A DNA stretch of 64,000 bases from positions 504,001 through 568,000 of the forward strand of contig NZ_CP028918.1 in the NCBI RefSeq assembly GCF_003060865.1. The letters run 5' to 3'. A program made the position numbers and the translations under genes. The notes under the pieces are model-generated. The model worked only from the letters and a program-made list of their open reading frames with translations, had not been told where the DNA came from and ran no database searches. Shown here piece after piece: positions 32,322 to 40,580 of this stretch. Origin of the DNA: Gemmobacter aquarius. Its GTDB lineage: Bacteria > Pseudomonadota > Alphaproteobacteria > Rhodobacterales > Rhodobacteraceae. Each line of letters starts with the position of its first letter. Positions within the stretch are counted from its first letter, which is position 1.

Positions 32322-33131
32322 ATGGGAATCGATATGGACATGAGCACGCCGGAAGGCTGGCACGCGGCGCTGGCGGCGCTGGCGTGGCAGGTCGATCTGG
32401 GCGTGACCGAGGTGATCGGCGATGCCCCAGTGAACGCCTATGTCCTGCCCGACAAGACCAAATCGGCAGCCCCGGCGGCGGCTGTGATGCCGGTCCTGAC
32501 CCCCGCGGCGCGGGCCGAGGCCGAGGCGGGGCAATCGGTTGCGGCCGCAAAGATCGCTGCGGCTGCAGCCGGTTCGGTCGAGGCACTGCGCGAGGCTTTG
32601 GCAGCCTATGACTATTGCGAGGTGAAGCGGGGTGCGCGCAATCTGGTCTTTGCCGGCGGGCGGATCGGGGCGCGTGTACTGGTGCTGGGCGAAGCGCCGG
32701 GGCGGGAAGAAGACCTTGAAGGGCGGCCCTTTGCCGGGCAGGCGGGCCAGTTGTTCGACGCGATGTTCGCAGCCATCGGGTTGAGCCGCGAAAGCCCGGA
32801 CACCGCGACCGGTCTTTATGCGCTGTGCGTGATGCCATGGCGGCCTCCGGGCGAGCGCGAGCCTACGGCCGAGGAATTGGCCATGATGCGCCCGTTTGTC
32901 GAGAGGCACATCGAATTGGCAGCCCCCGATCTGATCGTGGCGATGGGCAATGCGCCCTGTGCGATGCTTTTGGGGGCCAAGGCCGTGCTGAGGCTGCGGG
33001 GCAATTGGGGCGAGGCGCTGGGCAAGCCGGTCATGCCTATGGTGACGCCGCGGCACCTTTTGCGCAACACCGCGCAGAAGCGCGAGGCCTGGGCGGACCT
33101 GTTGGCGATCAAGGCGCGGCTGGCGCGATGA
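32322..33131 (+). CDS. Uracil-DNA glycosylase family 4-like protein lacking most Fe-S cysteines
   Basis: The 269-residue protein resembles family 4 uracil-DNA glycosylases: LVLGEAPGREEDLEGRPFAG and QAGQLFDAMFAAIG near residues 125-150, WRPPGEREPTAEELAMMRPF, DLIVAMGNAPCAMLLGA. Family 4 normally has four cysteines for a [4Fe-4S] cluster; here only the one in YDYCEVKRGARN remains in place. The usual HPAYLLR motif reads TPRHLLR, losing its histidine. About 90 N-terminal residues precede the domain. Start ATG 32322 follows AGGA; ATGs at 32334 and 32340 are also possible. Catalysis is uncertain. Confidence 0.75.
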   Translation: MGIDMDMSTPEGWHAALAALAWQVDLGVTEVIGDAPVNAYVLPDKTKSAAPAAAVMPVLTPAARAEAEAGQSVAAAKIAAAAAGSVEALREALAAYDYCEVKRGARNLVFAGGRIGARVLVLGEAPGREEDLEGRPFAGQAGQLFDAMFAAIGLSRESPDTATGLYALCVMPWRPPGEREPTAEELAMMRPFVERHIELAAPDLIVAMGNAPCAMLLGAKAVLRLRGNWGEALGKPVMPMVTPRHLLRNTAQKREAWADLLAIKARLAR

Positions 33132-33751
33132 TCGTTGAACCTGCAGTCCTGCTTGCCTTTGCCGGTGCCGGTCTGGCGCTTAACCTGACGCCGGGTGCGG
33201 ATATGATGTTTACGCTGGGTCAGGGCCTGCGCTCGGGGCGGCGGGCGGCCATGGCGGCCAATGCGGGGATTGCCGTGGGCGGCCTTGTTCAGACGCTGAT
33301 TGCCGCCTGTGGGCTGGGGGCGCTGGTCGCGGCGCATCCGATGGCGTTCGACCTGATCCGCTGGGCGGGGGTGGCCTATCTGCTGGTGCTGGCAGTTCAA
33401 GCGCTGCGGGCGGGGCCGGTTTCGGGGCGCGAGGTGGCCTTGCAGGGGGCGGGGCGCGTCTTCGTGCAGGCAATGGTGGTGAACCTTTTGAACCCCAAGG
33501 TGATCTTGTTCATCCTTGCGCTTTTGCCGCAGTTCATCGATCCGGCGCGGCCGGTCTTGGCGCAGTTCATGGTGCTGGGCCTTGTCTTTGCGACGGGCGG
33601 GTTCGTGGTGAACGGGCTGGTCGGGTTCTTTGCCGGGTCCATCGGGCAGCGCCTGGCGCGATCGGCTGTGCTGGCGCGCTGGCTCGGGCGGGCGAGTGCC
33701 TTGATTTTCACGGGGCTGGCGGTTCGGTTGGCCATGTTGCAGCGGGGGTAG
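33128..33751 (+). CDS. LysE/RhtB family exporter
   Basis: This protein of 207 residues is a LysE-type amino-acid or metabolite exporter with about six membrane segments. The signature AGAGLALNLTPGADMMFTLG opens the protein. The middle segment LLNPKVILFILALLPQFIDP carries the conserved NPK and PQFI motifs. The start overlaps the UDG-like stop by four bases (ATGA). The substrate cannot be told from the sequence. Confidence 0.9.
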   Translation: MIVEPAVLLAFAGAGLALNLTPGADMMFTLGQGLRSGRRAAMAANAGIAVGGLVQTLIAACGLGALVAAHPMAFDLIRWAGVAYLLVLAVQALRAGPVSGREVALQGAGRVFVQAMVVNLLNPKVILFILALLPQFIDPARPVLAQFMVLGLVFATGGFVVNGLVGFFAGSIGQRLARSAVLARWLGRASALIFTGLAVRLAMLQRG

Positions 33752-33755
33752 GGCC

Positions 33756-34298
33756 ATGAGCCGGATCGACGAGAGCCGTGATTTCATACCGATGCGGATC
33801 GCGGTGTTGACGGTCAGCGACACGCGGACGCCAGCCGACGACAGATCGGGCGACACGCTGGTCGAGCGGTTGACGGGGGCGGGTCACGTGCTTGCGGCGC
33901 GGGGGATCGTGCCAGACGACCGCGCGGTGATCGCGGGTCGGTTGCGGGAGTGGATCGCTGACCCTGCGGTCGATGTGGTCTTGAGCACCGGCGGCACCGG
34001 GCTGACAGGGCGCGACGTGACGGTCGAGGCGCATCGGGACGTTTATGAGAAAGAGATCGAGGCCTTCGGGACGGTCTTTACCATCGTCTCGATGCAGAAG
34101 ATCGGCACCAGCGCCGTGCAATCGCGGGCCTGTGGCGGTGTGGCGGGGGGGACCTACCTTTTCGCTCTGCCCGGATCGCCCGGCGGCTGCCGCGATGCGT
34201 GGGATGAAATCTTGAGCTTGCAGTTCGATTATCGGCACAGGCCCTGCAATTTCGTCGAGATCCTGCCGCGTCTGGAGGAGCACCGTCGCAGGAAGTGA
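33756..34298 (+). CDS. moaB: Molybdenum cofactor biosynthesis protein MoaB
   Basis: MoaB-type proteins bind molybdopterin and are related to the adenylyltransferases MogA and MoeA. The 180-residue protein has MRIAVLTVSDTRTPADDRSG near residue 13, VLSTGGTGLTGRDVT near 74, and a C-terminal ALPGSPGGCRDAWDEIL segment. It starts four bases after the LysE-family gene and converges with the DsbD-N gene, from which it is separated by an eight-base hairpin. Confidence 0.9.
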   Translation: MSRIDESRDFIPMRIAVLTVSDTRTPADDRSGDTLVERLTGAGHVLAARGIVPDDRAVIAGRLREWIADPAVDVVLSTGGTGLTGRDVTVEAHRDVYEKEIEAFGTVFTIVSMQKIGTSAVQSRACGGVAGGTYLFALPGSPGGCRDAWDEILSLQFDYRHRPCNFVEILPRLEEHRRRK

Positions 34299-34311
34299 CG
34301 GCTTCGACCAC

Positions 34312-34330
34312 GATTTTTCTGCGAAAAATC
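34312..34330. terminator. GATTTTTC/GAAAAATC hairpin between moaB and the DsbD-N gene
   Basis: A perfect eight-base stem with loop TGC, 14 bases after the moaB stop. The A/T-rich stem gives a T tract on both strands and so can serve both convergent genes. The same core appears three times at 49890-49996. It falls inside the apparent C-terminal extension of the DsbD-N gene, which argues that the extension is not coding. Confidence 0.65.
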
Positions 34331-34355
34331 TGGCGCCCTTGGCCGATGCGTGGTG

Positions 34356-35152
34356 CTAGGGGCCGGGCAGCCGTTGATCTCGACAGCGCTGTTTTCGGCT
34401 ATCACGGTGACAGTGACGCCCGAGCGGTCAAGCGCAAAGGGCGTTCCCCCGGGCGGGACGAGGTCCGAGGTGGCGGTAAGGAGTGCACCTTTGCGGGCCG
34501 AGTTGGACTGGCTGACCCAGACGCCGCTTGTGGCGGTTTCGAACACCACCACTTCCTTGCTGCCCGGATCGGGCAGGCCGATATCGGCGGTCAGCCGCAA
34601 CCCGTCGGCGATCGGGTCGACGGTGCAGCCGATGCCGGTCATGCCTGCGGCCTTGGCTGCCGTGGGAACCGAGGCGAGGGCAGACCGTATCGCGCCGGTC
34701 TCGCCCTGTTGCGAAAGATCGGCGCTCAGGGTGACCGAGGCGGGGATGCAGATGTCCTTGCACACGCCAAGATCGACCGTGGCGCGCAGGGTGACGGGCA
34801 TCGTGGCGTCGAGCGGCGTCACCTCGACCGGCAGGACGAGGTGGTCATGGTAGCCGATGGTCTGCATGCCGTTCAGATCAAAGACGGCAGGGCGCGGCCA
34901 ATGGAAGCGAACCGATTTGAGGTTGGTCGAGGCGGAAAAGTCGAAGCTCGGGGGGATACCCGCCTCGCCCGGGGCGCGCCAATAGGTCTTCCAGCCGGGG
35001 GCAAGTTTCAGGTCGAGCGCGGCCATATGGGTGCCGGTTGCGGTTTGCCAGCCGGGCAGCATGCGGGCAGAAAGCACCTCGTCCTGCGTCAGGGCCTGCA
35101 CGGGCATGGCGAGGCAAAGGGCAAGGGCGAAGGAGAGGGCGTGCATCATCAT
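34356..35152 (-). CDS. DsbD N-terminal-domain-like secreted protein (end uncertain, probable frameshift at 34359-34362)
   Basis: The protein has a signal peptide (LSFALALCLAMPVQA) and a periplasmic domain like the thiol-disulfide N-terminal domain of DsbD: WKTYWRAPGEAGIPPSFDFS, HLVLPVEV, and the cysteine pair VCKDICIPA near residue 132. It lacks the DsbD membrane and thioredoxin domains. The open frame runs to 34229, adding 42 basic residues antisense to moaB and across a hairpin. With one more C in the run at 34359-34362 the protein ends naturally at INGCPAP, stop 34356. I annotate that end; the coordinates assume the correction. Confidence 0.72.
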
Positions 35153-35291
35153 GCGATGGACGATAGGCGATGGGCGGAAAATGGGAAATCACTTTGACGA
35201 GACGTTTTGGCGCGGGAATCGGGCTTGAGCGGGCGAGGTTCGGGCTCCACATTGAGAGGGTGCGCCAGACCTGTGCGAAAGGAGTGCCCCG

Positions 35292-35858
35292 ATGGATGAC
35301 GTGACCGATCTTGACGGCAAGCTGTTGATTGCAATGCCCGGCATGGGCGATCCGCGCTTCGAGCGGGCGGTTATTCTGGTCTGCGCCCATTCCGAGGACG
35401 GGGCGATGGGGTTGATCGTCAACAAACCCGTCGCGGATCTGAGCTTTGCGGGGCTTCTGGAGCAGCTTTCCATCCCGCAGGCGCCCGAGGGGCGCGACAT
35501 CCGCGTGCATCTGGGCGGTCCGGTCGAGCGGGGGCGCGGCTTTGTGCTGCATTCGACCGATTATGCGGGCGGGCCTGCGACGATGTGGATCGACGGGCGC
35601 TACGGGATGACCGCGACACTGGATATCCTGGAAGCCCTGGCGCAGGGCGGGGGGCCCGCGCGGGCGCTGCTGGCGCTAGGCTATGCGGGATGGGGGCCGG
35701 GGCAGCTCGAGGACGAGATCAGGGCCAATGGCTGGCTGATCGGGGACGCGCCGGACGATCTGGTCTTTTCGCGTGACGATCCGGGTAAATGGGTAGGCGC
35801 GCTGAAGGAGTTGGGGATCGATCCCTTGTCGCTGTCGGCAAGCGCGGGGCGGGCCTGA
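35292..35858 (+). CDS. YqgE/AlgH family protein
   Basis: The 188-residue soluble protein matches YqgE/AlgH (DUF179): [51 protein letters not shown], and [20 protein letters not shown] near residue 140. The family is widely conserved with poorly known function; AlgH affects alginate regulation in Pseudomonas. It diverges from the DsbD-N gene across about 140 bases and is followed at once by a GC hairpin. Confidence 0.92.
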   Translation: MDDVTDLDGKLLIAMPGMGDPRFERAVILVCAHSEDGAMGLIVNKPVADLSFAGLLEQLSIPQAPEGRDIRVHLGGPVERGRGFVLHSTDYAGGPATMWIDGRYGMTATLDILEALAQGGGPARALLALGYAGWGPGQLEDEIRANGWLIGDAPDDLVFSRDDPGKWVGALKELGIDPLSLSASAGRA

Positions 35859-35861
35859 GGC

Positions 35862-35880
35862 AGGGGGCCTTCTGCCCCCT
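35862..35880 (+). terminator. Hairpin after the YqgE gene
   Basis: AGGGGGC (35862-35868) and GCCCCCT (35874-35880) form a perfect stem around CTTCT, four bases after the stop, followed by CTTGGCCTTT. It probably ends transcription and forms the outer part of the adjacent repeat. Confidence 0.6.
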
Positions 35881-35900
35881 CTTGGCCTTTGGCCAATTCA

Positions 35901-35976
35901 CCCCCGAGGATATTTGCGCAAGCGTGAATGGCAAAGCGGGTTCGCGGCTTTCATGCTTGCGCAAATATCCTCGGGG
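35901..35976. repeat. CAAATATCC inverted-repeat pair between YqgE and ALDH genes
   Basis: The left arm CCCCCGAGGATATTTGCGCA runs on to AGCGTGAA (35901-35928). The right arm TTTCATGCTTGCGCAAATAT runs on to CCTCGGGG (35949-35976). They pair over 28 bases with one mismatch, leaving a 20-base loop. It lies between convergent genes. A GGGGGGC/GCCCCCC stem follows at about 35993-36008, before the ALDH stop. Confidence 0.8.
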
Positions 35977-36013
35977 TGAGCCCGCAAGGGCGAGGGGGGC
36001 GAGCCCCCCTTCT

Positions 36014-38344
36014 TCATTCGCCGTAGGGGATCCAGATGGTTTTCACCTCGGTCGCCTGGGCGAGGATGGTTTGGGCCTTGATCGGGAAAGCGGTTGTCTG
36101 GCCATGGTTGACCCATGTCCGCTTGAGGTTGGTGGCACTTTCCTCTTCGACCAGTTTCGAGACAGGGGACGAGGAGAAGGACCAGAGCGCGTCGACGTCC
36201 ATGTGGCCAGCCAGCGGTTTGGCCAGTTCGACGTGGCTGCCGGTGACGATGTTCACCACGCCTGCGGGCAGGTCGGAGGTCTCGAAGACCTGATAGAGGT
36301 CGGTCGCGGCCAGCGGGAATGGGTCGGAGGGGGCAAGGACGCAGGTGTTGCCCATGGCGATCGCGGGAGCCATGAGCGAGACGAGGCCGAGCAGCGGTGC
36401 GTCATCGGGGCAGAGGGCGGCGATGACGCCGCAGGGTTCGTGCATGGCGACAGCTATGCCGCGGATCGGCACCGATTTCACCGCGCCGTCGTATTTGTCG
36501 GCCCATGCCGCATAGGTGAACAGCGTGTCGATTGCGGCTGCGACCTCGGCATCGCCCGAAGCGCCGGTCAGGTCTTTCAGGCGGCGGGCGAATTCTTCGG
36601 CGCGGGCTGAAAGGTTCTCGGCCAAGTAGAACAGGATTTGTGCGCGCATGTGGGCGGATGCTTTGGCCCAGCCTTTGGCGGCATGGGCGGCTTCGACCGC
36701 GTTCCTGATGTCCTTGCGGTTGCCAAGGCCTGCGTGGCCGAGGAGTTTGCCCTTGGCCGACCAGACGGGGCGAGAGTAGCCGCCATCGGGGCGGGCCTGT
36801 TTGCCGCCGATGAACAGTTTGGCCGTGCGGTCGAGCGCAGGGGCTTCGGGGTTTGCGGGTTCCGCGACGGGGACCACGGGTTTGAGGGGCTTGGTCTTGG
36901 CCTTGGGCCTGAGGTAGGCCATCAGCCCTTCCCAGCCGCCTTCGCGGCCGAAGCCGCTTTCGCGTACCCCGCCAAAACCTGCCGCCGCGTCAAAGAGGTT
37001 GGTGGCGTTGACCCAGACCACGCCCGCCTTCAGCTTGGGCGCGATGTCGAGGGCGAGGTTGACGTTTTCGGTCCAGACCGTGGCAGCAAGGCCGAAGCGG
37101 GTGTTGTTGGCGAGGTCGACCGCCTCGGTCGGGGTGCGGAAGGTCATCGACACGAGGACGGGGCCGAAGATTTCTTCCTGCATCAGGCGCGAGGCGCTGC
37201 CGAGGCCGGTGATGAGAGTGGGCGGATAGAAGCAGCCCTGCGCGGGAAGGGGGGTGGCCGCGCGGTAGATTTCGCCTTCGCTTGCGTTGACCATCTCGGT
37301 GATGGTGGCAAGCTGGACGGGGTCGACCACTGCGCCGATGTCGATGCATTTGTCCAAGGGGTCGCCAATGCGGAGGCCATCCATCCGGCGTTTCAGCTTT
37401 TCGTGGAAGCGGGGGGCGATGCCTTCCTGCACCAGAAGGCGCGAACCGGCGCAGCAGACCTGACCCTGATTGAACCAGATGGCGTCGACGAGGCCTTCGA
37501 TGGCGCTGTCGATATCGGCGTCGTCGAAGACGATGTAGGGGGATTTGCCGCCGAGTTCGAGCGTCAGCGCCTTGCCCGTGCCGGCGGTGGCGCGGCGGAT
37601 CGCCTTGCCCACGGGGGTAGAGCCGGTAAAGGCGATCTTGTCGACGGGGGCCGCGACGAGGGCGGCGCCGGTTTCACCGTCACCTGTGACGATGTTCAAA
37701 ACACCTTTTGGCAGGCCCGCCTCGCGGCTGATTTCGGCAAACAGCAGCGCGGTCAGGGGGGTGTATTCGGCGGGTTTGAGGACGATGGTATTGCCTGCCG
37801 CAAGGGCGGGGGCGACCTTCCATGCCAGCATCAGGAGCGGGAAGTTCCACGGGATCACCGCGCCCACCACGCCAAGGGGGGCGTGGTCGGGCAGTTCGGC
37901 GGGGGCGAGTTGGGCAAGCCCCGCGTGGTAGTAGAAATGGCGGGCGACGAGGGGCAGGTCGATGTCGCGCGATTCGCGGATGGGTTTGCCGTTGTCCATG
38001 GTTTCCAGAACCGCCAGCAGGCGGGCGTGTTTCTGGGTCAGGCGGGCCAGCGCGTAGAGGTATTTCGCGCGTTCGTGTCCCGAGAGTGCTGCCCATTTCG
38101 GCTGGGCGCGGCGGGCGGCGGCGACTGCGGCGGCTACGTCATCGGCGGTGCCTTGGGTGACGGTGGCGAGGGTTTCGCCCGTGGCGGGGTTGGCGGTCGA
38201 AAAGCCCCGCGCGGGGGTGCGGAACGCGCCGTCGATGAAATGGCCGAAGGCGTGGTTGTGCTTGGTAAGCCATGCGCGGGCCTCGCCGTTCGATTCGGGG
38301 GCGGGGCCGTAGGACATGGCGTCGAAGATTTCCTTGATCGTCAT
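36014..38344 (-). CDS. ALDH16-type aldehyde dehydrogenase with two ALDH domains
   Basis: The 776-residue protein has two aldehyde-dehydrogenase domains. The first (residues 30-490) looks active: VIPWNFPLLMLAWKVAPALA, LTLELGGKSPYIVF with the general-base glutamate, and NQGQVCCAGSRLLVQ with the catalytic cysteine. The second (about 510-776) keeps the fold (GVIAALCPDDAPLLGL, SFSSSPVSKLVEEES) but has WVNHGQTTAFP where the catalytic cysteine segment should be, so it is a pseudo-domain. This matches bacterial ALDH16. It lies four bases after deoC and may oxidise acetaldehyde released from deoxyribose phosphate. Confidence 0.88.
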   Translation of the reverse strand: MTIKEIFDAMSYGPAPESNGEARAWLTKHNHAFGHFIDGAFRTPARGFSTANPATGETLATVTQGTADDVAAAVAAARRAQPKWAALSGHERAKYLYALARLTQKHARLLAVLETMDNGKPIRESRDIDLPLVARHFYYHAGLAQLAPAELPDHAPLGVVGAVIPWNFPLLMLAWKVAPALAAGNTIVLKPAEYTPLTALLFAEISREAGLPKGVLNIVTGDGETGAALVAAPVDKIAFTGSTPVGKAIRRATAGTGKALTLELGGKSPYIVFDDADIDSAIEGLVDAIWFNQGQVCCAGSRLLVQEGIAPRFHEKLKRRMDGLRIGDPLDKCIDIGAVVDPVQLATITEMVNASEGEIYRAATPLPAQGCFYPPTLITGLGSASRLMQEEIFGPVLVSMTFRTPTEAVDLANNTRFGLAATVWTENVNLALDIAPKLKAGVVWVNATNLFDAAAGFGGVRESGFGREGGWEGLMAYLRPKAKTKPLKPVVPVAEPANPEAPALDRTAKLFIGGKQARPDGGYSRPVWSAKGKLLGHAGLGNRKDIRNAVEAAHAAKGWAKASAHMRAQILFYLAENLSARAEEFARRLKDLTGASGDAEVAAAIDTLFTYAAWADKYDGAVKSVPIRGIAVAMHEPCGVIAALCPDDAPLLGLVSLMAPAIAMGNTCVLAPSDPFPLAATDLYQVFETSDLPAGVVNIVTGSHVELAKPLAGHMDVDALWSFSSSPVSKLVEEESATNLKRTWVNHGQTTAFPIKAQTILAQATEVKTIWIPYGE

Positions 38345-38348
38345 GATC

Positions 38349-39347
38349 TTAACCCATCGCGTGGCGGTTGGCGGCGGAGTAGTGGCCGGTCAAGTGGTGT
38401 TCAAGCTGGCGTTCGATGTCGCCCAGAAGGGACGAGGCGCCGAAGCGGAAGAGGTCGGGTTGCAGCCACGGGTGGCCGAGTTCGTCTTTTAGCAGCGAAA
38501 GGTAAAGCAGCGCGTCTTTGGCCTTGGCGATGCCGCCTGCGGGTTTGTAGCCGACCTTTATGCCGGTGCGGTCTTGGTAGTCGCGGATCGCGCGGATCAT
38601 CACCAGCGACACGGGCAGGGTGGCGTTGACGGGTTCCTTGCCGGTCGAGGTCTTGATGAAATCGGCGCCTGCCATCATGCAGACGAGGCTGGCGCGGGCG
38701 ACGTTGCGGAGCGTGCCGAGTTCGCCTGTGGCGAGGATCGCTTTGACATGCGCGTCACCGCAGGCTTCGCGCATTTCGCGCATTTCGTCGTAGAGGGCCT
38801 GCCAGTTTTGCGTCAGCACATGGCGGCGCGAGATGACGATGTCGATTTCTTTCGCGCCTGCGCGGACGCTTTCGCCGATTTCCGCGATGCGGAGGTGAAA
38901 GGGCGATAGGCCCGCGGGAAAGCCGGTCGAGACGGCGGCGACGGGGATGCTCGTGCCTTCGAGCGCGCGGACGGCGGTTTCGACCATGTCGTGATAGACG
39001 CAGACCGCGCCCACGGTCAGGCCGGTCATCCCGAGCTTTTCCAGAACCCAAGGCGAAACCGGCTGGCGGGCCTTGGCGCAAAGCCGTTCGACACGGCCCC
39101 ATGTGTCATCGCCCGACAGCGTGGTCAGGTCGATCAGCGATACGGCCTTGCACAGCCACGCGGCCTGATAGTCTTTTTTTACCGAGCGGCGGCCGCCCAA
39201 GCTGGCGGCGCGGCGTTCGATGGCCGAGGTGTTGGCCTGCACCGAAGCGACCCAGTCAAGGTCAAGCGCCATGCCCGGATTGCGGGCATGGGTGACTTGG
39301 GGCAGCTGCGTTTTAGCGGGGGCAAGTGTGGTCACGCCGTATTCCAT
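38349..39347 (-). CDS. deoC: Deoxyribose-phosphate aldolase
   Basis: DeoC splits 2-deoxyribose 5-phosphate into glyceraldehyde 3-phosphate and acetaldehyde. The 332-residue protein is of the longer type: VSLIDLTTLSGDDTWGRVER near residue 70, the Schiff-base lysine in ADFIKTSTGKEPVNATLP near 230, and the proton-relay lysine in KVGYKPAGGIAKAKDALLYL near 266. It precedes the ALDH16 gene by four bases, a pairing that would remove the toxic acetaldehyde product. A 96-base gap holding a degenerate GATATTTG motif separates it from mnhG. Confidence 0.93.
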   Translation of the reverse strand: MEYGVTTLAPAKTQLPQVTHARNPGMALDLDWVASVQANTSAIERRAASLGGRRSVKKDYQAAWLCKAVSLIDLTTLSGDDTWGRVERLCAKARQPVSPWVLEKLGMTGLTVGAVCVYHDMVETAVRALEGTSIPVAAVSTGFPAGLSPFHLRIAEIGESVRAGAKEIDIVISRRHVLTQNWQALYDEMREMREACGDAHVKAILATGELGTLRNVARASLVCMMAGADFIKTSTGKEPVNATLPVSLVMIRAIRDYQDRTGIKVGYKPAGGIAKAKDALLYLSLLKDELGHPWLQPDLFRFGASSLLGDIERQLEHHLTGHYSAANRHAMG

Positions 39348-39443
39348 GCTTCAGGGGCCTTCCCTTTGGACGGGGAAAGGATGCACGGGGGGCGGCGGGG
39401 TTGCAAGCCCTGCCGGCGGCGATATTTGACCAAACGGTCAGGT

Positions 39444-39814
39444 TTATGCGTCGCGCTTGGGCAGGTTGGGCTGTTCGTCGTCGAGCGTGGGATCGAATGT
39501 CGCCCAAGGACGGTCGGTGCCGCTGGGGGCGGGGCGTAGCGGCCAGACCAGAGGTGGGTTTTGGACAGGTAATTGGCGGTGATGGGGGCTGTGACGAAGA
39601 TGAAGACCATCACGATGATCTCTTGCCAGCTGAAGCCGCCGAGGCCGATGCCGTGCAGCATCGAGGCAAGCAGTGCCGCGCCGAGGCCGACGGTCGAAGC
39701 CTTGGTCGGTGCGTGCAGGCGTTGCATGCCGTCTTTCAGCCGGATCAGGCCGTAGCTGCCGATCAGGCCGAAGGCTCCGGCGATGACGAGAAGGGCTGCG
39801 AGGACATAGGTCAT
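39444..39814 (-). CDS. mnhG: Na+/H+ antiporter subunit G (apparent frameshift at 39525-39529)
   Basis: MnhG is a small membrane subunit of the multisubunit Mrp-type Na+/H+ antiporter. The reading frame gives MTYVLAALLVIAGAFGLIGS, YGLIRLKDGMQRLHAPTKAS, and WQEIIVMVFIFVTAPITANY followed by LSKTHLWSG. As read it then runs into an unlikely basic tail that overlaps the deoC start. One extra C in the run at 39525-39529 instead gives an acidic end, PSGTDRPWATFDPTLDDEQP followed by NLPKRDA and a stop at 39444. ATGA overlap with mnhF supports the start at 39814. It is the last gene of the antiporter operon. Confidence 0.85.
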
Positions 39815-40095
39815 TCGATCACACTCCCCCGCAGCAGGTATTTGCAAAAGGCCACGGTCGAGACAAAGCCTGTCATGGAGAGCAGCATCGCGGCTTCAAA
39901 GTTGAAGCCGAGGCCCGTCTTGATGCCGTAAAGCACGATCAGGGCGATGGCGTTGACCACCATCGTGTCGACGGCAAGGATGCGGTCGGGCATGGTCGGG
40001 CCGATCAGCAGGCGTGCCAGCGTCAGCAGGAAACCCGCGCCGAAGCAGGAAAAGGCGAAGGCGAGGGCATAGGTCAGGATCAGGGATTCGGTCAT
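39811..40095 (-). CDS. mnhF: Na+/H+ antiporter subunit F
   Basis: The 94-residue protein has three membrane segments: TYALAFAFSCFGAGFLLTLA, DTMVVNAIALIVLYGIKTGL and AAMLLSMTGFVSTVAFCKYL. The conserved IGPTMPDRILAVDT loop identifies MnhF/MrpF. It overlaps mnhE and mnhG by four bases each (ATGA). The frame is open far upstream, but that region is a shadow of mnhE. Confidence 0.92.
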   Translation of the reverse strand: MTESLILTYALAFAFSCFGAGFLLTLARLLIGPTMPDRILAVDTMVVNAIALIVLYGIKTGLGFNFEAAMLLSMTGFVSTVAFCKYLLRGSVIE

Positions 40096-40580
40096 TCGAA
40101 GATCCTTTTCAGGCGGGCCTCGTAGCGGTTCAGGATGTCGTCGCGGATCGCGTCGGGGTCGGGGGCGTGCAGCGAATGGATCAGAAGCGCGGTGCCGTCG
40201 CCGTTCATGTCGGCGGTCACGGTGCCCGGTGTCATGGTGATGGTGCCTGCGAGCAGCGCGATGGCCTCGGGCGATTTCAGGGTGATCGGGACGGTGATGA
40301 AGGCCGATCTGATCTGGTCGCGCGGCATGAAGAGCACAATCTTGGCGACCTGTATGTTGGCGATGATCACATCCCAGACCACCAGCCCGACATAGGCGGC
40401 AAAGAGCGGCAGGCTGTTGATGCGCGGTTTCTGCGGCCAGTAGGCTTGGGTTGCCAAGGGGATCAGCGTGGCGAGGATCAGCGCCATGACGAGGCTGCCG
40501 ACGGCCAGTTTGTTGACCAGCAGGAACCATGTCACCACCAGAAGCAGCGACAGGACGGGGTGGGGGAACAGGCGGCGCAT
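40092..40580 (-). CDS. mnhE: Na+/H+ antiporter subunit E
   Basis: The 162-residue protein begins MRRLFPHPVLSLLLVVTWFL. It has two or three membrane segments and the conserved PQKPRINSLPLFAAYVGLVV, WDVIIANIQVAKIVL and TITMTPGTVTADMNGDGTAL segments of MnhE/MrpE. ATG 40580 overlaps the mnhD stop by one base (TGATG). The very long frame open upstream is antisense-like noise over mnhD. Confidence 0.92.
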   Translation of the reverse strand: MRRLFPHPVLSLLLVVTWFLLVNKLAVGSLVMALILATLIPLATQAYWPQKPRINSLPLFAAYVGLVVWDVIIANIQVAKIVLFMPRDQIRSAFITVPITLKSPEAIALLAGTITMTPGTVTADMNGDGTALLIHSLHAPDPDAIRDDILNRYEARLKRIFE

